Below are positions 1 through 14,200 of a stretch of 64,000 bases of DNA, one piece after another (within the stretch, counting starts at the first letter, position 1; the number at the start of each line of letters is the position of its first letter). The DNA comes from Membranipora membranacea (taxonomy: Eukaryota > Bryozoa > Gymnolaemata > Cheilostomatida > Membraniporidae). The notes beneath the pieces are model-generated. The model was not told the DNA's origin and ran no database searches. It was given only the letters and a program-made list of their open reading frames with translations. The stretch spans positions 9,307,001 to 9,371,000 of the forward strand of contig OU612066.1 in assembly GCA_914767715.1 (NCBI GenBank), read 5' to 3'. A program made the translations under genes and the position numbers.

Positions 1-2078
1 CAAACATCCTGGATGAAGTATATATATATAATTATATATATAATATTTGTAATTATATATATATATATAACATAGTTATATATATATATATATAACATAG
101 TTATATATATATATATATTTTTATATATTATATTAGGCATGACATAATAATACCTGTTCACAGAGTGGATACTGCTTTTCCAAGGATTATCAAGAAACTC
201 TCCCAGACAATGCTTGCAGAAGCTACGATGGCAAGCTAGACTTAGTTAGAAGTCGCAGTGTTTGCTTCGAGCATAATCGGAACCTCTGTTCAAATGCAAT
301 GCAATGCGGATGTTTTGATGGATAACCTTAAAACAGTCAGTCAAACCTTTCTCAATATCATGTTGTTTTTTGTGTCGCCCGGACTGAGTTGCTATACCTT
401 CCTTCTTTATAGCGGTATGCACATTTTGAGTAGAAGCAACATGTGCCACATGTACTTTTAGATGCCACATGCACTTTTAGATGCCCCGTTGTTTCTTAGC
501 TACAGCAAAACAGCAAAACTGAAATCCCAGATGACTTCCAATAGGTAGGGCCAGGGGGTCACGGATACAGCCCTGAATCACAATATCATATAATCTTGTG
601 AGTTCTCATTGAGATGTTGTTTGTTTTTGTACGTGACAGCCTAACATGTATCTCATAGCATTCCTTACAATAATCTATTGTGTGTTAATATAATTGTGGG
701 GCGGGGCGTGGGGTGTTTTTATTATGCATTCCCACAACCAGGAAGTTATGCTGTGCTCAAATTTCCTATTCTCAATGTTTTTTTTTTGCTCGCCATTATG
801 GACTTTAAAGATTTTTTGACAATAAAGCAGCGGTCTACAATTTTCAACTCACTTTTTGCCCTTAGGTGATAACAATGATCAAGGAGTTGTTACTGTCAAT
901 GAGCTGCAATGATTGATCTGCTGATTGCATAGTAAGCTATACAACCACAATAACATGAATACTCTCAGATTAACTGCTGCTGAAATGTTGTGCCAACACA
1001 AAGAACAAAAGAAAAGGTGCAATGAATCTTGCACCAGTTCAGTTTTCCCTCCATGTTTGAGTCAAACGCACTGTGCAGAGCACAATGATCTAATGACATA
1101 ATCGACAAATAAAATTTATATAATATGTATATATATTTATATATATATATTGTTAATGATATTATATTTCCTTTGTGTTTCCTTTTTTTTGTATTTCTGT
1201 TTTCTGACACTGAGTGAAAAACGTTTCCAATGAGATGAATTTGGCTGCCAATAAAAGTATATATATGCCAGTGCTGTCCCCAGGATTTTCAGTGGAAAGG
1301 TGGGAACGGACAATAGAACCAACAAACAATTTGATGGTTGGGCTATCTGTGTACAAGTAATACCTAGAACCTGTAACAAATGGCTTAAGTGCATTTATTG
1401 GGCAAGATAGCACCAAATCTCCCCTGAATACAAATAGTGAGTTTTTTTATCATGTTTTTCACACTGGCATGCAATACAAAATCAGCTCAGGATCATTCTT
1501 GCCCAAGATCTGGATTGAACTCAAATCTTATTTATTGAGGATGACAGGAAATCCTGAATTATTATTTCCTAACGAGAATATTGATGTTTACTGATGAAAA
1601 TGATTATTGACAATAGAAAATTGCAAAGGCTCCTTGTATTAGTGGAAAGGCGGAACCTTAACCAGCCTTGCTGGGGATAGCACTGACGGTATTATTAGTT
1701 TCTGTTTACATTCCATATTGCACGAAATCAGCACCAGTATTAGTGGAAAGGCGTTACGCCTAACCCACAGTGCAGCACTGTATATGTTCTGCTTATTCTT
1801 TCTATGTTTATGTCGTAATCTCAGTTCTAGGTTTCTCACGCGATCACTATTGGTTTTTGTGGCGTTGTGACAAGACTATCTCAGTTCGATATGCATACTT
1901 AGACTAGCCACTTCTGCCTATCGCTGTACATCATGCATCAGAGCATCCTTTTATATCCCATTTGATATGTATTACAAAAAAATTGTGGTTTTAGCTATCA
2001 TATTATTGTCACCGTGTGATTATGCTATTTTCTCTTGAATAGCATCAGGTACTCTTCTTCCTCTTTCCGTACATCTCG
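1..2078. other. Gene-free stretch with AT microsatellite
   Basis: No coding exon could be supported here. Positions about 17-128 are an (AT)n-rich microsatellite, and a second AT-rich run lies near 1120-1150. The short phrase attagtggaaaggcg occurs at about 1639 and again at about 1739, with a related copy near 1290, so this is probably decayed repeat DNA. The 3' untranslated region of the threonine aldolase gene (minus strand) must occupy the right-hand end, but I cannot place its polyadenylation site. Confidence 0.5.
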
Positions 2079-5000
2079 TTACCTCTGATTGATTTCACAC
2101 AGGACATATTCCAGCTTTTTAGCTGCTTTTTGAGTGTCCTGCTCTGATATGTCAAGGTGAAACACAAATCTAACGATGGTATCGCTGAACAATGACATCT
2201 TCACTGATATCTCCTCCCCCAATGATCTCTTCTCTTCTTCTGTCACCTAGACAACAAAATATGCTGTAATATTATTCAAATAATGTTTGAATGGTTAATA
2301 ATGCTTTATATTGAGCTGTCAAATGACGGTGGTAAATACTGTAATCATTCAAATAAAGTTCTAAAAAATAGTTACGCTATTGAAGTGGAATGATAACTCT
2401 ATGGCAACTGAATTACTCTGATTAGACACATAATTGATATAGTCAGTCAGTCAGTCAGGTATATAATGAACTTTACACTGACAATACTTTATATCAAGCC
2501 TTTCTCTGGAGTTGTCTCAAAACTGCCCATGCATATTTAGGAAGACAACTCCTTCATGCAAAGAATTATTATTCCCCAAAAAAAGCATTTATCACAGTTA
2601 TTGCAAATAGTCGAGCTACCATTCTCATTTAAAACTGATCAAACTTAATAATATCAGCTGCAAAATTAGTGTGTGGTAATATAGGCTGGCCTTTTTTAGC
2701 TCAGTCATTGGACCGAATTGGGGGAAAAGAGATTTAGTTTGCATTCACATCGTAGAAATATACACATTATATGACGAAATATACATCAGTGGCAGTAAGT
2801 TGGTAAAAGACACCTACCTGCATCATCCTCTGTACAAACTGTTGAGAGTTCATCAGGTCTAGATGGTTCATGTATATAAATCCTATATTACTCTGTATAT
2901 TCTCCATCTTCACAGAAGCCAGCTTTCCTCCATGCTCCTGCAACACTGCAAATATAAGCAAAGACCTTTAACAATATCTTGTGCCATCTAACCTCTAATC
3001 AAAGGCTATATTTACACGAAGTTAACGTGATGAAAGTACTGTGGTCAAGAGCATTTCATAAGCGATTCCATCATTCCATACCTTAAAGGTCAGGGGTCAG
3101 CTTTATAGACTTATATACCTCTATGTGTAGGTATATGCTGATTAGGGAGTAGTAGAGAAGTCTAGTCACAAATAACACTTTGATGGTTATCAGGTCTGCA
3201 GCTTGACTCTACGATCTCATGTTTGGAATAACGGGTATAAATTAGTCGCTGTGTTGGCTCTGATCTGATTGACTGTTGGTGTGGGTGGGCTCTCTCTCAC
3301 AAACCAGTCGGAACCAACATATTGGCAAGGTACAAATGCTTTCAGAGGTGACAAAAAATTGCCTCTGTATTGCAATTAGTTGTTAACATTGACAACAGTC
3401 TACCTTGGAACAATAATTAGGCTTTGGATTATTGTGATTTCTCCTCAAGATGCATTGAAACCTACCCTGTGCAAGTATTTTAGCGTTTTGGTGATCAAAC
3501 TGAATCTTAGATATGTTGTTATCTAGAGCATAAAGTGCTGCCGCTGCCAGTACTCCTGTCTGTCTCATACCTCCACCCAGTACTTTCCTATTCCTCTTTG
3601 CGCTGGTTATAAGTTGTTTAAGATGACATTATTTATATTGGTGTAAACCATGGTTATTATACATGGACTAACAAGAGCTTTACAAAATTTGAGTACTTTT
3701 ATTTCAAATATGTTTTGAGTAAGGTTGGTGTTCATCGGCTCGTTTCTGTTTATCTGCCAAACTTTGACAATGTGGAGAAATGGCATCTGGTTTAAGGTTC
3801 AGGTTTAAGCTAACAGAGGTATTTAGTATCAATTTAGATTATCAGCGAGATAATTCAAGCTGTATACCCACCATGCCTAAACTTTTATTTTCAGGTAAAC
3901 TAGAAATAAGCATGTAACAGAAACTAGACTCACAGTTGTATGAAGTCAGAATTTCCTGCTATTATGGAGCCAACAGGTGCACCAAGACCCTAAAAATAAA
4001 GTGAAATCAGAACCTTATAGTAATCGGCAGAGAGGAAATAATTTAACCCACCATATAAAACTTGGTAGCGTTTTTGAAAAATAGAATTTTTTGACAATGC
4101 ACAAAGGTTATTTTTTATCAACTCTTTATCTTATCTTGACAGAGACAGGATCAACCTGCGTTTGATGTTGCCAAAGATAAGTGTTTATCACCCATACCAA
4201 AGCGACATGCTATGCTCTCAAAGAGTCATACTGTTTTGAGTAAGGACCAATATCTTTGGTATCCAAAGAGCTACAACCTTTAAGGCTAATATGCAATCTC
4301 TTCTTCAATCATTCAGCTGACTACCTGAGCTGTTCTTATACCACTAGTATTTGCATCCGTCAAAAAACCTACCAATAAAAATCCCAATCCCTGCATCTCA
4401 TTTGCAAGCTGTGTTTGAGAAGTATATTTATGTTTTCATACCTTTGAGAAGCACATACAGACACTGTCCACTAAGCTTGTGTAGGCACTTGGCTCAACTC
4501 CAGCTGTGTGGGCTGCGTTGAGTATCCTTGCACCGTCAAGGTGCACTTTGAGATCGAGTTCATCGGCCAGTTTTCTGACCGATTGGAAATAAGACACTGG
4601 TATAACCAACCCACCACATCGGTTCTGTGTGTTCTCTAAACAAATCGCCTAAACACCAAATCCATAATTAGATTGAACTACAGGTTAATCCAATAAGCTG
4701 TCTGTCTTCATATCAACGTCTCAATCTGCTAACTCTTGTGGATAGAACTTGGCAGATATATTCTGATTATAAGGAAAAATCTTTATGTTAACAATATACA
4801 TGTCTCACTCTGCCAGAGTTTTAACATTTGATGAGTAAGGGTTGAATAAAATTTGACAAGATTTGTTATGGGCGGAGGACAAAAAAGCTTGTCAACACAG
4901 GCTAGGGTTGAATTTAGCACACTTATAGACTTAGACTTACTCTGGTCAGTGGCATGTGAGGATCTGTAAGGCTTCTAAAGTTTTGCTGTATTTCATCTAA

Positions 5001-7050
5001 GTCTATGGTGCCATCAGCTTCATTAGCGATGGTATTGACATGTACACTAGCTAGCTAAATGCAATCAGAGTAAACAATCAGTTAATTTTCAACTTGAGAT
5101 TGATAATATTCTTTACCAGCCGACGCATACTGAAAAGCTTGAGAGTTGCACCCTCATTATCATCAAGAAGACAACTTCAAACATTGGTCGACAAAGCAAT
5201 CCTAGTTTGAGTGCTTGAAATGCCGATAATGGCATTCCATTAACATTCATTAGCTCAGCGGTGGTGGATAATGGAATGCCACTAACATCAGTCCAGGCAG
5301 TGTTTGGGTGCTTAAACTATGTTGTGAAGTGAAATATTAATCGGTGTTTGGTTTCTAGGGTAACTGTGTCGCCTAAAATGTGTTAGGGGGGGGGGGGTCA
5401 TAGACACTGTGGGTCGGGTTCTCAAGGTGACCAAACTTTGAGTAAGCAAGATTTTACAACACCAGGGTCTATGATCAATTTGAACTTTTTCCTATATATT
5501 AACACTAACATCTAAGTGCTAGCTCTATAAAGTAAGTATAATAGTTTTCAGAAACCGTAACTTGGTGATTGTGGAATACTTACATGCGAGCTACCACCAG
5601 CTTCATACTGGAAAATATGGTTCATTTTTCCCACAATGATTTCCTGTCCTCGCTCCTTGCAATGTGTCATCACTACAAACATAGATCTAATCACAAAGGA
5701 ATTCTATAATAAGTTAGACCCCTGCCCACTGTCCATCGGGTTGAACAGTAGACAATGTGTTGGCCCTGATTGGTGATTGGCTAGTCGAACTGTTTTATTT
5801 CCACTTTCTAGTTTATTTAACAAGATCCAATTTGAGTGAGCCAAAGGCAAACTGTATAGCCAATTGGTAAGTATGCAAGAAAGTTGATGTCCGTTTTGTA
5901 ACGCAAAATGAGACAAGAATGGATTAACTCAAAATTGCTAAACCAATCAACAGCACTCAGCAATTCGGCACCTCCAACTAAATAAGCCGATTTATCTGGT
6001 GCTCATTCACTGCATATCCATGTTAGTTTTGAGATCGAGCTCAAGCTGTGCTCAAAGGTTTAGCTCGCACTTACCAGCTTGCACTACAACAAGCTTGCAT
6101 GTCTGAGCGGTAAGCATCAAAGACACTGAAGTGCGAGGCTGGGGTTCAAACCCTAGTGGCGGCAGAGTTTTTGATGTTTTTCTCAGCTCTATCATGGAAA
6201 TTGCTGCATATTTCGAGATCGAGCCAAGAGGTGACAACTCAGCTCGATCTAGACCGACCTCGAAATTCACATGGAAACATGGTGAATGTAAAGTCCAAAT
6301 TGTTATATCATTGTTTCTTGGGATTTCTTGGGGTTTCTTCATTGAGATAACTGGTTGTGAGTAAAAGAGAGTCATACTTACAGCAAATCAGGTTACCCAT
6401 AGTGCCCGTGGGTACAAACAGGGAATCTTCCATTCCGAACATCTTGGCACACCTTCGCTGCAACTCTGAACAGAATATTTTTCATGTTTTGCAGTGCATT
6501 GTATGGTAGCTGTCATGTAAATGTATGGTTAGGTTAGGGAATAGAAATAAAAATGCTTTGCGTTTCTACTACGGTTGATGATGGAGTCAGATGATCCCTG
6601 TCAGACAATAACCGACAAAATGTGTTATACCACTACAACCAAGGTAATATATGTTGATGTGGTCAGCATCCTCACCATAGTTTCTACCCACATATTGAGG
6701 CTTAAATTATTCAATCATACCATGAATAGCTCAAGAATGGACGGTGATTATAGGAGTCTCATCACGATCATGAATAAATATAGCCACGCTCTTATAAGAA
6801 GCTTCATGTTCATGTCAAATCTAATCTCACAAACTTTGACTGCAGAGAACATTCTCAGAATCTACTCACCAAACACTGTGGGGTCTTCATTCATGACGTC
6901 ATCACCGACAGGGACACCGACCATGGCCTCGTACATACCAGCTGATGGCTTAGTCACAGTATCGCTTCTTAAATCTATCACCATTGTACTGCTGCCAAGA
7001 TGGCCGACATTGCTCGACGTCTCAGTGTATCCCTTCATACCTCCACTCAT
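2079..7050 (-). CDS. L-threonine aldolase (low-specificity type), 9 exons
   Basis: A pyridoxal-phosphate enzyme that splits L-threonine or allo-threonine into glycine and acetaldehyde. Exons in coding order: 7050-6870, 6465-6382, 5672-5584, 5054-4941, 4648-4442, 3989-3934, 3602-3466, 2945-2818, 2246-2079. They sum to 1164 nt, giving 387 aa plus TAA, with GT-AG splice sites and consistent phases. Landmarks are [11 protein letters not shown] near residue 25, [11 protein letters not shown] near 49, PTGTMGN near 78, His107 in [10 protein letters not shown] (the usual cofactor-stacking His), HLDGAR at 192-197, and the Schiff-base lysine Lys225 in FSKGLGAP, whose codon is the last of exon 5. The tail [13 protein letters not shown] is also typical. 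The first ATG at 7050 was taken as start; the open frame continues a few codons upstream without another ATG. No clear mitochondrial leader is visible. Family assignment is very secure; exact substrate preference is not. Confidence 0.95.
6091..6172 (+). repeat. tRNA-derived SINE head (Leu/Ser type)
   Basis: Lies in intron 1 of the threonine aldolase gene, on the opposite strand. It shows an A-box-like TGTCTGAGCGG at 6100-6110 and a near-perfect B box GGTTCAAACC at 6143-6152, spaced like a type II tRNA. I see no properly paired acceptor stem, so it reads as a SINE or tRNA pseudogene rather than a functional tRNA gene. Its 3' tail is not delimited. Confidence 0.55.
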
Positions 7051-8118
7051 TGCTCGCCTCAACTATAATCATTTGAAAAAAAAATCTTTTTAATAGCAAT
7101 GATTGGCAAACCGTAAGAGTGGTCATCCCATAAGCAAAGAAAAATCAAATTGAGTAATGATATTAAAATACTGTGATGATCAGTAAAGATGCTACCTTCT
7201 ATGGTCGTTGGCAGTATTTCGGATATTCGACCCGCTTGAGGCGAGCAGAACAGACACCGCTCTTTTATTCATTATTGCTCATGTTTCTTTTGTATAGAGT
7301 TAACCCCTTCCTGTTGACAAAAAGTGGTTCGTTTATCTTCTCAAGTTTTTGAAGAACATTCACTTTCTTGAATTTTGTGACAAAGAGGTGTTAACTCAAT
7401 TTTCTAATGACTCATAGTTGAGATGCCTTTTCGACATGAAAATCAATTTTTATTCTTAATAAACTTAGATACCAGAAAAGCAATCTATACCATACTAGAA
7501 AAAAACGTGCTCCAAGGGTTCTCCAACCAAAACTGACCAGCCTTGATGTTCACCTGGTTTTAAATGCACTGGGTGTTCATCACTGTGGGTAGGCATGGGC
7601 CAAAATACGGAGGATGAGTTTGCCTATCGATCAGTTTAATTTGAAAATAAAAATGCAAAAAACTGTGGATTCCCCTTGTAGAAACGGATATTCGATTTAA
7701 ACTTATCGTCTGATTAAAATGATTTAATTTTACATAAATTTTACGAAACCCTTGATCCCCTCAAATTCAAAAAGCAGAGATGGAATCGCTGATTGATGAA
7801 AGTGATTTAATGACACATAATATTACATAACCCCCAATTTTATCAAAAAATGGGCATTGGTATTTCTCTTTGATTGAAATATCCAATTTTCGAATTATCG
7901 AGTTAACAGGTTATGATTTATTTACTTCAATGACTATGATATATATAAATTACTTTCTTATTTACAGAAAATAAGCTGTGACACCAATGCGGCTTGACAT
8001 CTGGGTTCTTTGATGGCACCAGACGTCGAAAGATTTGATCACCTTATAACCGTATTATTCCTGCTACCGAAACTCTGAATTTGCCCCCCCTCCCTGTTTT
8101 ATAGGTGACAGGCTTAAT

Positions 8119-8161
8119 ATCCAGGGTTCTGATTGGTCCATTAAAAACACAAACCCTGGAT
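8119..8161. repeat. Short inverted repeat
   Basis: The arm atccagggtt (8119-8128) is mirrored exactly by aaccctggat (8152-8161) around a 23-base loop. It lies in non-coding DNA and could be a decayed hairpin element. Confidence 0.5.
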
Positions 8162-8247
8162 TTTTGTAAAAATAGTTGGTATTTGCTGATCGACATTTCC
8201 TCATAATTTAATTAATGTCAATATATAACGTGTTGTTATATATTCAG

Positions 8248-8400
8248 GAATGTCGCTCTTCTGTTTTGAGCTGGCTTGTTTATGTTTTCGGTGTGCTGTA
8301 ATGGATCATTTTTTGGTTGTGATTTATTGCATGAGATAAATATGATATGTTGTTATAGATACTTCCTTGATGGATATCACTGATTTGGAATACTTATTTG
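8248..8400 (+). repeat. Dispersed repeat, copy 1
   Basis: This segment resembles 9209-9350 in the same orientation. Shared blocks include tggcttgtttatgttt versus tggcatgtttatgttt, ggtgtgctgtaatggat versus ggtgtgttgtaatggat, and tccttgatggatatc versus tccttgacggatatc. Looser similarity may extend to about 8610 and 9760, where both carry a ccgtcaatagac/t phrase. No coding content was recognised. Confidence 0.65.
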
Positions 8401-9204
8401 GTTTTACATATACCTCAGTGATAGATATAGCTTCTATGTTACGCTGCTTTACAGTTTTTTTCTTTTAGGCCACAATCATTATAATAAATGTCTGATTTTT
8501 TGGTGAGCAACTTTTCCTTTAAAGTACTCTTTAACTGATATACAACCACTAACACCATCTTAGCTCATATTTATAACCACAAATATAATATCATTCCGTC
8601 AATAGACCATCAGAGGAAGATGAACTGTACGTATATATTGATAGGCCTACATACACTCTTATTATAAAATAAGCTAACTTTCCTCCTGCAAAGATTTTAC
8701 CCATCTAGGATAAAATTCTCTTTGACAATATACAGACAATGATCTCAATAATTCAGCATAAAATGAATATTGTTGCCTAATAAGGGGTTGGGTCGTCAGC
8801 AAATACATCCCTTAAACCTGTTCCGGATACTCGCAAATATGGGGTGCCTGGTTAAACTTTTGTTTGAAATGCCTGTTTTTCGAATGGTTGATATGAGCAC
8901 TTGTATATCACAACCGGGGAAAACTATTGCTTCGTTTGTTGTTAAATTATTGTACACTATTAATTAATGATTATGAGCATTTCGCTGATTCCTGGATATA
9001 CTAATACTTTAGGCTATGACAATTTACAGTAAATGAGAGAGGCAAAGCTTGCTGGGTGGTCAGAGCGAAGCGTTACAGTATTGAGTTCAGATTTAACTTG
9101 TGAGCTGTGAAAAAGTGTTGTTGAAGAATCAAAACAGAGTAGTTAACAGGGCATGGATGTACCGAGTGGTATTGTTTTAGTATTCCGGTCATTCGTTGTT
9201 TATT

Positions 9205-9352
9205 GCTAGGCTTCAGGAATCTCACTCTTCGTTTTTGACTTGGCATGTTTATGTTTGCGGTGTGTTGTAATGGATAATTTTTTCGGTTTTCATTTATTGC
9301 ATCCGATAAACATAATCTGTTGTTATTGTTAATTCCTTGACGGATATCTTCT
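9205..9352 (+). repeat. Dispersed repeat, copy 2
   Basis: Second copy of the repeat at 8248-8400, about 950 bp away and diverged by many substitutions. The open frames crossing it have no family resemblance and are probably chance. Confidence 0.65.
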
Positions 9353-11250
9353 GTGTCACCTGCTTGCAGTTTATTCTGGTGATTGCTATATACCTTGGAG
9401 GTCACTCGGTACATTTGTTTGAATATCTAATTGAACCATCTGGCATCTGCGGAACCCAAATCGCGGCATCACTCGATTTCCTATTTTTTAGTACTGACTT
9501 TCATCATGTTTCCTCCAATGAAGGGAATGCTAAACTCTCTGTTTATCGACAATTCACACAGAGCATTTGCAAACACAGTTAACCCACAGTGAGTGGTACC
9601 CTGCCATGCCCAAATTTATAGTAGTCACTTTTTTTGTAGACGTATCACCTACCTGTTTGCTCATACCTCCATCTATCCCGAGTCTCCATAAGACCAATCC
9701 CAGCCTCTTCATTCTAATATCTGTTTTCTTTTACAATCCGTCAATAGATCAGCGTGCTTGACTGTCGATAGTTTCACTGTGTTTGGTAGCACTGAGCTCT
9801 TTATTTGTTATTGACCACTAGTTAACCCTAATCTCTATCAAAGTAAATAAAGGCTATACTGTCTTACAGCACATTGGACACTTGATGGGTTATCGTTCTC
9901 AACACAAAATGTCCTTAGAATCGAATTAACACAGCGCTGTCAATAATTAGTAACACAGCCTAGTATTCACCACAATGATTTGCTTTACTACTAGCCAAAG
10001 GCTTACTTGATAATTATGGAAATAATGCTGTCAATGCTTGCTTTGGATTAATAGATGAATGGACACAGTGAAAAAACAGCTTTTGTGCTTTTTTCAATCA
10101 GTGATTATTAAGCTGATTGCTCCACTTATAGCTATGCTACCATAAGTAAAGTTGATAGAGCTTGCTCCACAATCAGACGTAACTTTATTAATCAGTCTGA
10201 GTCTGCCAAACCAGTTCAATTGACAGAAAGTTTTAATCGGGGTTATCGGTTATGCATGTTTGAGTAAAACTTTCTCAAATCAATTAAAAATATGAGACAG
10301 TTACTGGTCACAGTGCGATCTGCCAGTACCTTGTGATGTCCATTGCCTTTCTTTCGCTAATGTCAGAGCAGTAAATGGTGATTATAGTTCAGTTGTGAAA
10401 GCAGGTGAAGGACATCACTGTTTTTGGGGTGTAACCCGTGGTAACATCTTTAAAAGGTTTCTTCTAGTTGAGAGCCAGCACTTGGACTACATCAGTTACC
10501 AATTTGCAGATTTTATGTATGCAGGTATGAGACAATTTTTGAATAATACCTAAAAATAATAACACCATACTTGCCAAATAAAACATAATATCAATTCATT
10601 TTGCATCACTGTTGAACACATCAAATGATGACTTCAAAGGTATACCATTTAGAGTTGATTGCCAATTTTGATAGACAACTAGGCAAGAAGGAAATTGATT
10701 TATTCTATTGGCAACCAAAAAGGGTGTGCCTCGAATCAATTTTTACCTCTTGCTCGAATAACATCACTTGAACATGACATGATACAACATCCTGAAGAAT
10801 AAATACTTATAGAGAATAAATCGTACTGGCGTTCCACACACATTGTTTAATCAGGGAGGGTGGTTGAGTCTAGCTCAGGACATTCCCAATCTACTTCTTG
10901 TCTTCTCATGTTAGCAAAGAGGACAACTCCTTTCACTTCAACTCAATCCTGTCTAACTGCTCTGAGCAGGGAGAATGGAAGGCTGAGTTATCATTAAGTT
11001 CATTTGCTACACTATACTACTACTTGTAAATCACTTTCCTCTCCTGTGGTGATCACAGCAAAAATTGTGGGATTCATTGCTTTTTCTCTCTCTAGTAGGC
11101 GTAGTTAGTAATTTAGTATAGGATTACAGTAGAGTTTATTGTTATGTTATTGTTATTGTAGAGCCCGGTCTCAACAAAAGATGGTGTGAATCTGAGTCTA
11201 TGAGTCACAAGACGTGAGAGTTAAAGTTTGTGGAGCAACCAAAACAGCAA

Positions 11251-14200
11251 ATGAAGGTAGAAAACAATTAAGTTGTTATAGACTTGCTTCGCTTTTTTCT
11301 ACCATGAATTTTTACGATCATGGCTATACCAATAAAAGACATGATCTGTCTTCTATTTATAGCGACCAGAGAGTTTGCAGTGTAGGAGATTCCACCATTC
11401 TGAGCTGGACATTACTGGTGGAGGTCTGACAATCTCTGTAATGCAATATAACGTGCTCGCTGATGCTGCTGTTCCTCGTGGAAGTGAAGGTGCTAATATA
11501 TGTGGTGCATATGAATACTGTCCCTCCTCTCATCGCTACATGGATAGTAAGTATTGCCCTAACCAAGCAATTTTATCAATACAAAGTTACCATTAGTTCA
11601 AGTAACAAGATGTGTCTTGTTTTCGATCTCTTTTCGACCAGTGTGTTGTCAAGCGTAGGGTAAGAGTTTGGAGGCTCAAACTAGATATCCCCTAAAACAC
11701 AAAGTAAACTGAAATGCTTCCTATGTTAGGTGAGTTTGAACAACTGCGTAATTTTACAATTCTCTCGTTCCATAATTGTCTTGTATCTTCTTCAGGTCGA
11801 CATGAGAGGATCATTGCTGAAACCCGTGACTTGAACCCTGATATTGTAGCAATGGAGGAAATAGAGTCTGAATATTTCAGGAATATCCTCCAATTTGACA
11901 TGTCACAGCTTGAATATGACTGTGTCACACATTTAAGGTAGCCTTTAATCACAACAAACTTGATCAGAAATATTGAAATGTCCTGTTATCAAAATGTACA
12001 CGAAACCTGAGCTGGTTTGTTCTGGATACAGAGCCTTTTTAGGTGATAAACGTCATACAATTGTGGATTTTTTGCATTAACCAATGGCTAGTTGGTATTT
12101 AGTCTGCACCTCATAAACATTGTTATCTTTTAGTCATTATGCTGACGATGCCACAGAGTACATACAGTTATAGCGTATTTAGTCTGGATGAGTCTATGCA
12201 GTACAAGGGTAAGGTGTTATCAGCTTTTCAATTTATTAGCAAAATTTATTGATCAATTTTTTTTTTACATTATTTTATTGTAGATTTGATTGGATTGGCC
12301 TCGTTCTGTTTTACAAGAGGAACAAGTTTAGTCTGGTATCTGAGGACTCATTTCTTATTTATACACGGGTGGGTGGCCTATTATCCCGTGCAGGATTAAG
12401 TGAAAAGGTCATCGAAGAACTGAGGCAGCATTTAATAGATGTCACTTCTGTACCTAAAAAACTGGATCCACCTGGATGTCTGTTAGCTAAACTTAGATTA
12501 AAGGAAGTCAGCAAGGCTGTAATAACTGTGGCTATGACACATATATCCTGGACACAGCTTAAGTATCCTGTTCTTCAACTACTCGAGGTATGTCACTACC
12601 ACAGATTTAGTATGTCATGTCTGGACCTCACGGATGTAAAGACAAGAGAGATAAACAAATAATTTCCGCCACAAATTAACCCCTAGACATTACACGGAAG
12701 CATGGAAGCATTGATTCAACATTTATCTTCTTGCTTGATCCCTGTTGATTAAAAATATTGAAGACTTCTCCAGGTGTGTCATCCCTCAATATTCTATTGA
12801 TGATTGTAAAAAGAAAGCTCAGCGACTGGTTCAGAATGGAGAGTGAATGGATTTTTTAAATCTTCAGATTTGTATCCTCTTCTGATACTAGTTCCAGATG
12901 AATTGTGACTGGCGTGAAATAAATTTTGACTGGTGTAGATTAAAAACTTTCGATTCAATTTGCAGGGCTCTTGCGTTATAGAGGAAATGAGGAAATTTGC
13001 TGATGGTGTTCCGTGTATTTTAGCTGGTGACTTTAACACACAGCCTGATATGCCACTTTACCAGATGATTATAGACGGTCAAGCTTCTGCTGAAACAATG
13101 AGTCGGTTTCACACAGAGAAGCGTTATATAGATCACAAAATGAAAATCCATGATCAGGTAATTTACTGTGTGAGGATAAGATTCAATGAGCCTGTGGCTA
13201 ATATCACTAAGTCAGCGAACAAAAGATCTCACGGTCTGCTCGTATTAAAACAGTCCGGAGTAAACCAACAAAGCCTAGTACTAATGTACAAAACCCAAGT
13301 AGTCGCAGCTATCACCCACGCTGCAGATGCTTGGTACCCTTACACCACTGAATGTCTGAGGAATGATATTGAGAGATGTCAGCGGCTTGCTATGAGGATT
13401 ATTTTCTCTGACCTCGAACACTACGATGATCGACTAGCAGCTGCGAATTTGCTACCACTAAATGACTTACTAAACGACATGTGCCACAAATACGTACATC
13501 ATTTATTTTATCTGACGATAACCATCCCCTACACAATCGACTTCCGCTCAATAAAACCGGACTCAGACGCTCAACCCGAAACTCTGAGGGCACCATTAAT
13601 ATGCCTAAATGTCAAACTGAGAAGAGAAAATGTGGAATTTACGCCAATCCTGAGTTTTATGCCGTTTGAAATGATTTATTTTATTATTGTTCATATATTT
13701 TTAGAGGGGCTTTTTGAAAGCACACTACTTTTATTATGTAAGCATTCTCGGATGAGAAGTCATAAATTAAACAAGCAAACAAACACTGTCTTTCACCTGC
13801 TGTTTATAAATTATTGGGAGTTGACTGGTTGGTGCTCAAGGATCAAGTTGCGCTTATGCCTGGACGATTCCAAAGCCGGTTGCCCAAATGACCAAGTTTG
13901 GCGTTAATCGAACACGGCTGAGCAACGTGGCCAGGCGAAAAAATGTCAGAATTGCAAGCTGTGCAGCTACAGACTTTTCAGGGAATCGGGATTTCAGACA
14001 AATATGAAAAATTGCAGAGATAACAAGCTTAGGCATAATCACACCTTAAAAAATTCATTCAGGTCCCTTCCTTAGGTTGTGATAGGTAAAACAAATTCAT
14101 AATAAACTAGCCTCCTTCCATCTTCTCTGAGTATAAGCGGTGTTTATTTCTGTTGCTCCTATTTATTTAACAGAGTGTACTTGATCTGATTGCCGGCATG

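Larger units (their letters stand above)
7051..11250. other. Gene-poor intergenic region
   Basis: Lies between threonine aldolase (minus) and the first EEP gene (plus). No exon with family similarity or convincing splice context was found. It holds a diverged duplicated repeat (about 8250-8400 and 9200-9350) and a short inverted repeat at 8119-8161. The 5' untranslated region and promoter of threonine aldolase should be at the left end and the EEP copy A promoter at the right end, but neither can be pinned down. Confidence 0.5.

Noticed and set aside
6575-7093. 172-codon open frame on the plus strand
   Set aside because: It overlaps threonine aldolase exon 1 in antisense; the minus-strand exon has clear family motifs and splice sites, so this is a shadow.
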